A stretch of DNA of 64,000 nt. It comes from Algoriphagus resistens. GTDB lineage: Bacteria; Bacteroidota; Bacteroidia; Cytophagales; Cyclobacteriaceae. Positions 18,847 to 28,800 of this stretch are shown here, piece by piece (the stretch's first letter is position 1; every line of letters starts with the position of its first letter). The DNA is taken from positions 310,001 to 374,000 of the forward strand of contig NZ_LMXN01000005.1 in the NCBI RefSeq assembly GCF_001442615.1, in the 5' to 3' direction. The translations under genes and the position numbers were made by a program. Below the pieces are notes generated by a model. It did no database searches and was not told the origin of the DNA. It saw only the letters and a list, made by a program, of their open reading frames with translations.

Positions 18847-20061
18847 ATGAAAGAAGAAGAATCAGCATTCAAGAAGAAAGTATTAAAACAGTTTTTATCA
18901 GGTGACAACCTATTCGGAAAGGATGGTGCCTTAGCACCTCTACTGAAGGATTTTCTGGAAGAATCCCTGCAGGCAGAGATGGAAGAGCATCTCCGTGATG
19001 ATGACAAAGGGTGGGCCTCTGGCAACAAGCGCAACGGGAAAGGCAGCAAAACAGTGAAGAGCAACGTGGGCGAAGTGACCATAGACACCCCGGAGGACCG
19101 TCACAGCAGCTTTGAGCCCAAGCTCATAGAGAAGCGCCAGCGTATTCTGGCAGACAACCTAGAAGACCAGATCATCGCCCTTTACGGGATGGGGAGCAGT
19201 ATGCGGGATATATCAGCCCATATCCGGGAGATGTATGATACGGAGGTCTCCACCCAGGTGATCAGTGATATTACCGACCGGATCATCCCCAAGGTAAAGG
19301 AATGGCAGAACCGCCCGCTGGAGGAGGTTTACTGCATCGTATGGCTGGACGCCATGCACTTCAAGGTGCGGGAGGAAGGCAAGGTGAGGCACAAGGCACT
19401 GTACAACGTGCTTGGGATCAATAAGTCTGGGAGAAAGGAAATCCTGGGGATGTACCTGTCTGAAAGCGAAGGGGCCAACTTCTGGTTACAGGTCCTCAGT
19501 GATCTGCAGCACCGTGGGGTAAAGGATATCCTGATCGCCTGTACAGATAACCTGACAGGTTTTCCCGAGGCAATCCAGTCTATTTTCCCTAAGGCTGAGA
19601 TCCAGCTCTGTATCGTCCACCAGATCCGCAACAGCCTGAAGTATGTGGCCAGTAAGGAACAGAAGGAGTTTGCCGCTGACCTGAGACTTATCTATGGGGC
19701 AGATACCAAAGATCAGGCAGAGTCTGCCTTGTTGGACCTGGAAGAGAAATGGGGGAAGAAATATCCGGTGGTGATCCGTTCATGGAACAGCAACTGGGAA
19801 CGTCTCAGTGCCTATTTTGCCTATACCAAACCCATCAGAAAGATCATTTATACCACCAACGCGGTTGAAGGGTATCACCGGCAGGTGAGGAAAGTCACCA
19901 AAACAAAAGGGGCTTTCACAAGTGATATGGCGCTGCTGAAACTGGTGTATCTTGCCGCAAAGAGGATCGAACGGAAGTGGACGGCCCCGATCCATAACTG
20001 GGGGTTGACAGTCCAACAATTAGCCATTAGATTTGAGGGGAGGTTGGTGTTGGATGTTTAA
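18847..20061 (+). CDS. IS256-family transposase
   Basis: This is a 404-residue Mutator-type DDE transposase. The N-terminal part (LKDFLEESLQAEMEEHL) is the usual DNA-binding region. Catalytic residues are visible as D in VWLDAMHFKV, D in ACTDNLTGF, and E in TTNAVEGYHRQVRKVTK. Family CxxH-like spacing (LCIVHQIRNSLKYV) is present. The protein is full length and uninterrupted, so the element should be mobile. GC content is clearly higher than in the AT-rich genes around it, consistent with arrival from outside. Confidence 0.95.
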   Translation: MKEEESAFKKKVLKQFLSGDNLFGKDGALAPLLKDFLEESLQAEMEEHLRDDDKGWASGNKRNGKGSKTVKSNVGEVTIDTPEDRHSSFEPKLIEKRQRILADNLEDQIIALYGMGSSMRDISAHIREMYDTEVSTQVISDITDRIIPKVKEWQNRPLEEVYCIVWLDAMHFKVREEGKVRHKALYNVLGINKSGRKEILGMYLSESEGANFWLQVLSDLQHRGVKDILIACTDNLTGFPEAIQSIFPKAEIQLCIVHQIRNSLKYVASKEQKEFAADLRLIYGADTKDQAESALLDLEEKWGKKYPVVIRSWNSNWERLSAYFAYTKPIRKIIYTTNAVEGYHRQVRKVTKTKGAFTSDMALLKLVYLAAKRIERKWTAPIHNWGLTVQQLAIRFEGRLVLDV

Positions 20062-20078
20062 AAATTAATCATTTAGTT

Positions 20079-20108
20079 CCCTTCCGTTGGGGTACCCCAA
20101 CGGAAGGG
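20079..20108. terminator. 30-bp perfect palindrome at the IS256 right end
   Basis: The arm CCCTTCCGTTGGGGT is followed directly by its reverse complement. The palindrome lies 17 bp after the transposase stop and probably terminates its transcript or blocks read-through. Confidence 0.7.
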
Positions 20109-20134
20109 ATGGACAGAGTTGGCCTAACACTCCC

Positions 20135-20682
20135 TCGATTCCAGCTTCATCAGATCCTTTTACAAATTTCCAACCAAGTGCATTTCTATATGAAAGGTTG
20201 TAAAATTCAATTGGGATATTGGAGTCAATGTGTCCACCTCCGTCTTTATTTGCAACTTCTGTTACCAGTTCCTTTCTTGACCATAATTTACCACTGTTAT
20301 TTGACATAACTATTTCTTCATCCCACCATTGATGATAATTGAGAAAATTAACTTCTGATGTGTCTCTTATTGGTAAATAATTGGCAAAATTTGAGAGAGG
20401 ACTTAAAGCAATTAGACCTGTATGTGGTATCAGATTGCTTGGGGAGTATTTGGACGATGTAGAAGCCATTTGGATTCTATTTTCAATATCTAATTGGTTC
20501 AGAAGAGAATGGCTTTTTCTTGTTTGATGAAAAACAACCCTAATATTAATGGATAATGGTTTATAGAATTCTCTATTACCTGAGGCAATTTGATCCATGT
20601 GTGCTCTCATAAACATTAGCTGAGATTCAAAGTCCCTCAATAAATCATTTCGATTTCTTTGGTATGGTTCTTTATTATCCAC
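20135..20682 (-). pseudogene. 5' fragment of a 212-aa gene of unknown function, split by IS256
   Basis: The frame starts at ATG 20682 and enters the element after residue 182, adding 23 IS-encoded residues before a stop at 20065. The native part is soluble, with a helical N terminus (LLRDFESQLMFMRAHMDQIA) and the motif SRKELVTEVANKDGGGHID. The latter looks like a conserved core of a widespread uncharacterised family, but I cannot name it. With the IS removed the protein ends ...FRKQTHL. Since the lost piece is only 30 residues, partial function is possible. Confidence 0.7.
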
Positions 20683-21304
20683 GATTTTTCAATTAAAATT
20701 TACTTGTGATTATCTGGGCTTTAGTCTTCCCATGCTCCTTTTTTATAGAAAAATATGTTGTTCCAAGGAAATAATAGGTTGATTTTTTCATTCCGAAAAA
20801 TACCAATTCTACTCTGAATTCTTCCCGATTACACTCTAATAAACATCCGCCCTGTTATTATTGGATATTCCGGAGTATGCTGATCCCTCCAAACTGGAAT
20901 GCTTTTTAATAGCGAAAGCACCTTAACAGGATGGGTTTGACTGACATTCCAACGCAATTGACCCCTCTGATCGATGGTTTTGGAGGATATTTTAGATAAA
21001 AGCTTACTAAATCCCTACTGCTGATAAACCTAAATTGATAAGTCAGATAGAAAACGACACTACTTCATAGATAAAAGAAAGAAGCCAAACCAATCACCCG
21101 CATCACAGATCTACAGCAGAATCCCATGACTCCCTTTCTATTTTTATCTACAAAAGGGCACAGAAGAATGCAGATAATTCCGCTGACCAACCAAAAACCA
21201 CCTCAATTCCTTCACATTTCCTCCCATTTCCGCAAAAAATACCCTTTACATGGTGTGTTTTCCTATCATTTTATTCCTTTTATTGCGTAAGTCTTTCAGT
21301 TACT
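20683..21304. other. intergenic, no gene seen
   Basis: Stops interrupt all frames and no recognisable protein relic was found on either strand. The stretch probably contains the minus-strand promoter of the interrupted 212-residue gene near 20690-20760. Confidence 0.4.
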
Positions 21305-21595
21305 GAAAGCTATCATTTGCCGCTGACTAGCGCCTTCTCCTAAAGGAGAAGGATGGGATGAGGTAGAACAGCCAACTTTTAGCACCCATCCGGGCTTAAA
21401 TCCGGAAACCATCAAACGCCATTTGACTCTGATATCCCGATGATAGCAGAGCCAAGCGCCTCCTCTTTAAGGAGGAGGATGGGAGGAGGTAGAGAGGCCA
21501 ATTGCAAATTGCTAAGGATATTAGGGTGGAATTACAAATTCCACCCAGTGCCACGAGCGATGTTACTACGCCCAGACGGGGATACGAGGAAATAG
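21305..21595 (+). repeat. left copy of direct repeat flanking the DUF4145/DUF4062 pair
   Basis: Two sub-blocks each contain a hairpin with CCTCC/GGAGG-type arms (for example CCTCCTCTTTAAGGAGGAGG) followed by ATGGGAGGAGG. The block from about 21446 to 21595 reappears with few changes at about 23865-24000. The opening GAAAGCTATCATTT at 21305 reappears at 23841. An inverted copy of the middle part is at about 50438-50476. Confidence 0.8.
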
Positions 21596-21624
21596 AATAG
21601 GCGCATATAAAGCCAGAATAACTG

Positions 21625-22548
21625 ATGAAAATAAAGACAGATAACTTCTACTGTAGAAATTGCAATAGGGTAACAAATCATAAAATTTTATTTTCCAAGA
21701 AAATTGGAAAAAATCATACTTATGATGGAGATGATGAAATAAGCTGGAGCGAGGAATATTCTACAATTGAATGTCTAGGTTGTGATACCGTAGCATTTGC
21801 AAAGGTGTATAGTGATCAAACAATGATTGAGTATATGGGAGGAGAGGACTTTAGATATTATGACTCAATAGACATATATCCACCTTATTTGGAAAATGGA
21901 AATATTATTAAACATAAGGAATATATACCTTTAGAAATTAATACAATCTATAATGAAACAATTTTATCTTTAAAGGTAAAAGCAAACATTTTAGCAGCAG
22001 CAGGATTTAGGGCTATAATAGAAGCAACCTGTAATAATTTGAAATTAGAGGATCAAAACTTAAAAAACAGAATAAATTCATTAGCTGATAATGGTCACAT
22101 TTCAAGAAATGAAGCAGATAGACTTCACAGTATTAGGTTCCTTGGGAATGGAGCTCTTCACGAAATAGAAAAACCAGCATATAATAAACTATTAATTGTA
22201 TTAGAGATTGTAAACCATTTACTATCAAACTTATACATTAATGACATAATTGTAAGAAAATCATTAAATACAATGATAAAGTCAGAGGATGACTTTTACT
22301 CACTGGTAATATTAAAACTTCAAAATCAAATATTAAACAAGGTTATAACACTAAAAGAATTATTAGGTAAAGATGATGAAAGAATTGAAAAATCAGATCT
22401 TCACAAATATGAAATAAACTTATACAAAGCAATAAAAAATAATGAATTCAATTTTTTAAAATTTGAAAAAGATGGTGAGAAACAAACAAAACACTATAAA
22501 ATTGTTAAAATACCAGAAAAATATCACAGTAGTAATTTTAAACCATGA
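21625..22548 (+). CDS. DUF4145 protein with zinc ribbon
   Basis: The 307 residues start with a four-cysteine zinc ribbon (C10, C13, C50, C53). The DUF4145 core follows: AAAGFRAIIEATCNN, then LADNGHISRNEADRLHSIRFLGNGALHE. In that family the R..GN.a.H motif belongs to a HEPN-like fold. The C-terminal 100 residues are Lys-rich and probably helical. Its stop overlaps the ATG of the next gene by 4 bp (ATGA), so the two are translated as a unit. The pair lies between two copies of a direct repeat, like a self-contained cassette. A toxin or nuclease subunit of a two-gene defence system is a reasonable guess, not shown. Confidence 0.75.
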   Translation: MKIKTDNFYCRNCNRVTNHKILFSKKIGKNHTYDGDDEISWSEEYSTIECLGCDTVAFAKVYSDQTMIEYMGGEDFRYYDSIDIYPPYLENGNIIKHKEYIPLEINTIYNETILSLKVKANILAAAGFRAIIEATCNNLKLEDQNLKNRINSLADNGHISRNEADRLHSIRFLGNGALHEIEKPAYNKLLIVLEIVNHLLSNLYINDIIVRKSLNTMIKSEDDFYSLVILKLQNQILNKVITLKELLGKDDERIEKSDLHKYEINLYKAIKNNEFNFLKFEKDGEKQTKHYKIVKIPEKYHSSNFKP

Positions 22549-23714
22549 ACAAACTTAATATTTTTGTAAGCTCTACATGCTATGACTTATCACAAGTAAG
22601 AGCCGATATGTATGAATTTATCGATAATTTGGGTCATACTCCTATGTTGTCTGAATTTGATACATTTCCAATTAATCCTTCTATGAACGCAATAGATAAT
22701 TGTATTATTTCTGTAAGAGATTTTGCAGATGTGTTTATATTAATAATAGGAAGTAAATATGGATATGTGCTCCCATCAGGAAAATCAATAACAAATACGG
22801 AATTTTTAACAGCAAAAGAAAAGGAGATACCTATTTACATTTTTATAAAAAAGGAAATTATAACATTTTTACCAACTTGGAGAAAAAGTAAAGATCAGGA
22901 CTACTCAAACATAGTTGAATCTTCAAAGATATTTGAATTGGTTGAAGAGATCAGAGATAATGAAAAATTTCATTGTTGCGAATTTGAGCATATTCAGGAT
23001 ATAAGAAGTAGACTCAAAATTCAACTATCATATTTATATAAAGAGTCTTTACAATTAAAGTTAAAATTAACTCCAGAGACTGAGGAAATTATGAATATGG
23101 GTATATCAACACAAGCTGTGCGACTTATTCTAGACAAGCCAACAGCCTATGAGTTTTTGTTTCTTTTTCAAACTATGAGTGATGAAATGAAGAAAAAAGA
23201 ATACCTATTCAATGACTATGAGTATAGTGTGCTATTGAACTCAAAAAGATACATAGAATATTTAAATAGTTTTGTATCATGGCAAAAGCATAAAATTGAT
23301 GTTTTGCTAAAAATTGCATATGGAGTACAAAACATACTTAATGTTGGGGCAAAGAAATATTTTAATGAAAAAGGTGCATCGGCAGATTTAAAAGGTTTAT
23401 TTTATATCTCTATGACTTATTCTAGATTATTTGAAAGTTTAGTAAATTGGTCATTGGAAGTTTCAAGTACTACAGTAATAAATAAATTCAATGGTATTAA
23501 AGATAAATTAGCTAAATTAGCATCAGAATTTATTTTAAAAATGATGCAATACCCAAATCAAGAACATGTGAAATTTCTTGACATACAAAGAAGGATCAAT
23601 GAAGGGGAAAATATAACTAGTGTAAATTCAAAATTAGAAATATCTATTAATGAAGATGATTTAAATGAATATTTTAATGAATTTGAGATGTTTTTAGAGC
23701 TGAATAATGCTTGA
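22545..23714 (+). CDS. DUF4062 protein
   Basis: Residues 1-110 (NIFVSSTCYDLSQVRADMYEFI, FILIIGSKYGY, TNTEFLTAKE) form a typical DUF4062 domain, a TIR-like Rossmann fold. In defence proteins it often lies N-terminal to effector or sensor regions. The remaining 280 residues are helical with no recognised domain or membrane segment. It shares ATGA with the DUF4145 gene. Both genes are very AT-rich compared with the neighbouring IS256 and tra genes, a sign of transfer. The domain call is firm; the partnership with DUF4145 as one system is inference from coupling. Confidence 0.8.
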   Translation: MNKLNIFVSSTCYDLSQVRADMYEFIDNLGHTPMLSEFDTFPINPSMNAIDNCIISVRDFADVFILIIGSKYGYVLPSGKSITNTEFLTAKEKEIPIYIFIKKEIITFLPTWRKSKDQDYSNIVESSKIFELVEEIRDNEKFHCCEFEHIQDIRSRLKIQLSYLYKESLQLKLKLTPETEEIMNMGISTQAVRLILDKPTAYEFLFLFQTMSDEMKKKEYLFNDYEYSVLLNSKRYIEYLNSFVSWQKHKIDVLLKIAYGVQNILNVGAKKYFNEKGASADLKGLFYISMTYSRLFESLVNWSLEVSSTTVINKFNGIKDKLAKLASEFILKMMQYPNQEHVKFLDIQRRINEGENITSVNSKLEISINEDDLNEYFNEFEMFLELNNA

Positions 23715-23840
23715 CAATTAATAGTATACTAATGAATATCAATATTAGGTATGATCTTTATAAATCACTTTTAAAATTTTGGAGGTAGATATTTGGCATT
23801 GCTTTTTCACAACCTATGATAGTCTAGGTGGCAAAGAGAC

Positions 23841-24000
23841 GAAAGCTATCATTTACCTCTGGCTAGCGCCTCCTCATTAAGGAGGAGGATGGGAGGAGGT
23901 AGAGAGGCCAATTGCAAATTGTCAAAAATATTCGGGTGGAATTACAAATCCCACCCAGTCCCGACTACCGATTTGACTACACCCAAACGGGGTTGGAGAA
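23841..24000 (+). repeat. right copy of direct repeat flanking the DUF4145/DUF4062 pair
   Basis: This repeats the hairpin block and the AGAGAGGCCAATTGCAAATT segment of the left copy. It then carries a diverging tail with GGTGGAATTACAAAT and CCACCCAGT in the same order. The gap from 23715 to 24025 contains nothing else. Confidence 0.8.
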
Positions 24001-24025
24001 GTTTATTTAAAAGATTGTATGACTA

Positions 24026-25042
24026 CTAAAAATTCTCATAAATATGATTTACCTCTTTTCTAAGATCATCTTTCCATTGTCCTTCAAAAGACACATATGT
24101 AACTCCCAGGTAATCGGAGGGTATCTCTACATCTTTTTCATATAAAACAATAACTTTTTCTCGACCAAGTTTTCCAAAAAAGAATCCTGTTTCAAAAATT
24201 ACGTTTTGCCTTGCTCGCTTTTTTAGTTCTTCTCTATGCTGATCTAGCGAACCTCTGTCGTCGCCTGTCCAAATTGCAACTGCAAAATCCACGTTGGAAT
24301 ATTTTTCAAATTTTTCAATAATAGTTTTTCCAGAATTTGGTTTTTCATGAAGTATAGTGACATTTAATTTAATGTCATTCTCTAGAAACCTTGCTACTTC
24401 TAGCTTTTTGTTTTCATCTCTTCCGTGAATTAGAAATATATTGTTTGTTCTTGACGGCTCCTTAACTTTTGAGATAGTTATATTTTTTCTCAGTAATCGA
24501 TTTTTTAAAATCTTAAACATTGAGTACAAGTTGCCGAACTGATTCCCTTTTGTAGAACCATTTCCTTGTAAATTAGCCTCTAAAAATTCTTTGTAGTTTA
24601 AATTTTCTAGATCGAAATAGTCACCAAAAAAATCTCTTGACTCATAGTACCATTCATCAAAAAGACTTATAAATTCCATTGAGTTTAGTCTTGCCTCTCG
24701 CCCCTTTTTCCATTCGATTTCATACTTTATTGCCTTTGATTCAATTTCAAATAATTGTTTCTCAAGTGTCATCGGTTTATTACTTAAAGATTTTAAATAC
24801 TTGATTCCGTTATGATTAATTAGATATTCACATTGTCCACCCAATGTTGAATTATCCCTCCCTCTTATAAATTGAACTAGGCCTCTGCTTTCCAATTCAA
24901 ATTCAATTTCTTTATAAAGTCTTTTTTTGTTTTCAGGTGTAAATGGAGAATTGTCAAGAATTGAAGCCAAGCTACTTGGAGTGTCCTCGTTTTCAAGTCT
25001 GTTTAAAAAATCAATAATTATTTTTTCTATTTTAGGATCCAT
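24026..25042 (-). CDS. protein with C-terminal TIR-like nucleotide-binding domain (CAP12/PycTIR type)
   Basis: Residues 200-338 match the TIR-like family known as predicted nucleotide-binding protein or CAP12/Pycsar effector TIR: IFLIHGRDE (202-210), LHEKPNSGKTIIEKFEKY (231-248) and RQNVIFETGFFFGKLGR (278-294). Members of this family degrade NAD+ when activated. The N-terminal 200 residues are a winged-helix-like segment (about 1-85) and a helical linker, not a cyclic-nucleotide sensor I can recognise. The gene follows a HEPN-like gene on the same strand by 27 bp. Together they look like an effector and partner of an abortive-infection or toxin system. Confidence 0.8.
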   Translation of the reverse strand: MDPKIEKIIIDFLNRLENEDTPSSLASILDNSPFTPENKKRLYKEIEFELESRGLVQFIRGRDNSTLGGQCEYLINHNGIKYLKSLSNKPMTLEKQLFEIESKAIKYEIEWKKGREARLNSMEFISLFDEWYYESRDFFGDYFDLENLNYKEFLEANLQGNGSTKGNQFGNLYSMFKILKNRLLRKNITISKVKEPSRTNNIFLIHGRDENKKLEVARFLENDIKLNVTILHEKPNSGKTIIEKFEKYSNVDFAVAIWTGDDRGSLDQHREELKKRARQNVIFETGFFFGKLGREKVIVLYEKDVEIPSDYLGVTYVSFEGQWKDDLRKEVNHIYENF

Positions 25043-25069
25043 TAATTACTAAAGTTAAATTAAAATTTA

Positions 25070-25561
25070 TTAAAATTCCCTAAACTTATTCTTAACAGTA
25101 TCATTCAGATCAATCCAGTATTCAATTATAAGGATTGAATTTATAATTAAATTCCAATTTCTGCTTTCTGAATCTATTCCGCCATAATATTTACCACCAT
25201 GCAGTAAATTGTTCCGTATTCGTCTTAAATATTCAGCCAGTATAAGAACTAAGTTGCCTTCTATTAGGTGGTCTTGCCAAATTAATTTATTCCTATCCAT
25301 TATCTGGATTTTTGGTGGAGATTCAATTATGAAATTAACTGCTTTTTCCAATTGCGATTCTGGCTCAGGTTTGAAAATTTCACTTATTGAAAGTGCGTAG
25401 TTTTCTAAACTTGCCATAACTCTATTTCTGCTTTGTAGAAATCCACACTCTTTCAAAGCGTATTCAAATCTTGAATAAATTATTAAGAAGTCGGTGCATA
25501 ACTCTAAGTATGATGGGTTTTGTTTCGATAAAGTATCTTTTACAAATTCTAAGTTATTCAT
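25070..25561 (-). CDS. small HEPN-like protein
   Basis: The 163 residues are almost all helical. RIRNNLLHGGKYYGG near residue 130 contains RNNLLH, an Rx4H HEPN signature, within the R.IRNnl.HG pattern common in uncharacterised HEPN/MAE_28990-like proteins. No partner domain is fused. It is transcribed just ahead of the TIR-like gene. It could be a nuclease toxin, or a sensor that regulates the TIR-like protein. The HEPN call rests mainly on the motif and the helical content. Confidence 0.6.
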   Translation of the reverse strand: MNNLEFVKDTLSKQNPSYLELCTDFLIIYSRFEYALKECGFLQSRNRVMASLENYALSISEIFKPEPESQLEKAVNFIIESPPKIQIMDRNKLIWQDHLIEGNLVLILAEYLRRIRNNLLHGGKYYGGIDSESRNWNLIINSILIIEYWIDLNDTVKNKFREF

Positions 25562-25750
25562 TATTTATTTTTTATACCACTCCTCTTCAACAACTCTGCA
25601 TCCTGTTTTCTTGAGAGGTTTGGTAGGTTTCGATTTCTTGAATGAGTTAGGTGCATAATGCGATCAATCCATTAACTTTTTCTAAACTTTAGGGAGCCTA
25701 TTTTTGCCATTGAAAGATTTCTTTTTAAAACTAAGCGATTGGAAGGAATA

Positions 25751-25799
25751 AAAGGCAATTTTCTTATTCGAAAGACAAGAATTGACTTAAATTGCCTTT
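25751..25799 (-). terminator. hairpin downstream of the STAND gene
   Basis: AAAGGCAATTT at 25751-25761 pairs with AAATTGCCTTT at 25789-25799. On the minus strand it is followed by a T-rich run, so it probably terminates the STAND transcript. The rest of 25562-25848 shows no gene. Confidence 0.55.
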
Positions 25800-25848
25800 C
25801 AGAACCTGTAATTGATCTGCATACGAGAGATTTGTTAAATGAGAGTGA

Positions 25849-28800
25849 TTAATCTAAGTTTCCAATATTCCAGTTTGGTAACGAATATTCGAATTTTTTT
25901 TCCCACTCTTCAATTTGATATTTACCTATATCATCAATCTTATTTGGCAAGGAGTTTAATATTAATATCACTTTATCTGAGATCACCTTTTTTAATTTGA
26001 ATTGTTCAAAATATAGAAACGTTAAAAAAAACCGAATATGAGTTTTGTCTAGTATAGGTGAAAGTGAGTCGAGAATATCAGAAGTTACTTCATCATTTAG
26101 GTACTGTTTCTTTGCTCCTTCTAGGATAGTGATTAGTAAAAAATCGGGTTGTATTTCATTAATTAATTTCTTGTTAATAAATTCTTTACCCATTATTTGG
26201 AGAAGATCCTCTTTATGTCCAGTTTGTTGAAGCATCTCAATTCGAGAGGCGACAATTTTGGTAAACTCATTTTCATTTTTGCAAACACTGTATGAGTGCA
26301 TCAATATTCTCCACAACATTGTAGCACTTGATATACTGCAACTGCAGCTTCCTATATTGAATATTAATGATTCAACCAATACCTTCCTGTCATTTGCCGA
26401 TTTGCATATTAATTTCCAAAGTTCCTTTGGATTTTCCCACATTGATGAAAAACTATTGACTCCATCATGTAAGAATTTTTGAAGACATACCTCAAAACCA
26501 ACTCGATAATTTGTAGTTAAAATATATCGCATAACTTTTGTCCAAAGGGACTTGTTGCTGGCATGTACTCCGATGCGACTTAAAGAGTATGGAGATCCAC
26601 AAATGACATTAAGACAATCTTGAACTAGTGAATCAGGCATTATTTCCAAAATTTCCGGAACTTCTTTTTGAAATACGCTTGATTGGCCTAATATTTTTGA
26701 AACAATAGCCTCAGGCGGAATTTCTCTCGTGAGCATTACCGCTTTTACCCATCTAATATCTTCTCTAGAACTATTAAGGAGTTCAAGTATTTCTTGCCTT
26801 TCTTCTTGGTTAAGATCTTCCCAATACTCTAATGCCCACTTAAGACTGGATAGCATAAAATTTGTATCAGGGTAATTGATCAACTCCTGAAAGAGACCCT
26901 TTCTTAACTCTGAATCTTGCCCAGTAAATTGCATTAAGTTTAACATAATACCCATCTCAAAATCGTCGGGGCTTAATCCATTTAAAATTTGACAATGAAT
27001 TCTTTCAAACCATGCTTTAAACACTACTATACCTTTGTCGGAGTCAAGATATTTTATGGCCTCATCCATTGTTGCGCCAAACCTTGCTGTATTTATAAAT
27101 ATGCCATCAGAGGGAAGGTTTTTTACCATGATCGGATAGATTAAGCCCCATACATTCCATATCTCTCTTCGATCTGACTCTTCTAATTCTTGTAATGTAA
27201 AAATACCTTCAGAACCATAAAATGCAGAAAAAGTAGAAAATAGGTTAGCAGAACGAATAGCAACTTGTTCTTTCGACATGGCTTCCATCATTTTCTTGAT
27301 AAGAAGCGGCCTGATTTCTTCATTGAAATCCTTCCAATATAAAAATGATCCTCTAATTGCAGTAAAAATTATTGAAGGATGCTCATCGGAAAAAATATCA
27401 TTAACCAAATTAATGTAAGATTGATTTAATCGGCGGAAAAATTGTAAGACTACACGTTTTTTAATAAAAGTCTCCCTATAGTTAAATAGGACTTGGAAGT
27501 AATGTGTCGGTACATCACGTCCATCTTTCAAACTTTCCAAAAGCTCCCAGCCATCTTGAATTGGAGGGAGTGTATTAGAATTTAAAAGATTTTCAGCTCT
27601 TTTGACTAAAGCCTTTTCCGGGGTAAAAAATAATCGGCTAACGCCACGTTCATATGAGAAAAACGGAATAGATCCATTATACCAATTGATTTTCTCGGTA
27701 CTAGTGCCTCCTCGCTGAATTAACTCTATTAGTTTTTCTAGTTTATCACCTTGGATGTCTTTAATGTTATTGGAGAGAAATGCAAGTGATACATCTTCAA
27801 CCGCAGGAAATGCGGAATTTAAACAGCAGAAAGAGATATCTATTAACTCATGCCTTAAATCGGTGCGTATGCGATTGTATATAAATTGAATTTTATTTGC
27901 GGCCAAGTATGCGTTTAAAGGAGACGTGCTAGAAACTGACTTAAATAAATATTCCAGCAATCTTTGTTGGCCTGTCTTTGATTTAGATATAAAAGAAAAC
28001 CTACCTGCCTCATAGTAATTTGGATGAGAGAACTGAATGGACTCTCCAACCACTTTTATCAATTGCCTTTCTTCTAGAAACTCCAAAGCAACTAAAGTCC
28101 TTTGATCTAATATAGGGGAAGTTCCATAACTTGGGAATTTCAATTCTTGCTTTTCTTTAAAAATTGAGAAAGTATCCTTTTCTATAAAAGAAGGCCTTGA
28201 TGTGTCAGTGGAAAAAATGTACCCTAAGTGTAAGTAGTCAATACTTTCAATTGAAGTTGAAACCATGGCAAGCACACCTAAAACCTCAGAATAGTAGGGA
28301 TCCTTTCCAAAAATCCAGTCTGCTATCTCGCGAGAACTCCTTCTTGCGATGTGCTCTAACTCATGAAATGATTTACTTAGGAGCTCTGTTTTTTCATAAT
28401 TGGCTAAAAATTTTAACTGGCCAATTTGGAGAAGGTGGTCAGAACTGGATTGCATTAAACCTTTTGTAACAAGTTCTATTACTGAACCGTCTATAGTTCT
28501 CCTTAGCGAAATGGATTGCCAATATTTAGAGGTTTTAGCGGGATCACGCTCAGTTAAATCTTTCCAAGTTCGGTTTAAAACATTGCAGTTTTGAAGACTT
28601 TCAGTTTGAAATAATTCAAACAATCTATGTAAAGAACTGGTAATTATAACATGGTGGTGTTGCTGTAAGTTTTGCAGTAATTGCTCAATTTCTCTAAAAA
28701 TCCTTTCATAGCCAGGTAAAAGATTTAAATGGCCCCAGGGATCTTCCAATATTGCTATTTTATGATCAGTAATATTAGTTGCAAAAAAATGTTTTAAATT

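Larger units (their letters stand above)
18782..20134 (+). mobile_element. IS256-family (Mutator) insertion sequence, 1353 bp
   Basis: The element is bounded by an 8-bp direct duplication TCGATTCC at 18774-18781 and 20135-20142. Its imperfect inverted ends, GAGGGTGTAAAATTAACTCT and GGGAGTGTTAGGCCAACTCT, both continue into CTGTC. Length, duplication size and single transposase gene fit IS256. It interrupts a minus-strand gene whose two halves remain collinear, so it is recent. Confidence 0.95.

Noticed and set aside
20065..20134. C-terminal 23 codons of the IS256-interrupted gene
   Set aside because: They are read from the IS256 end, including its palindrome, and are not native.
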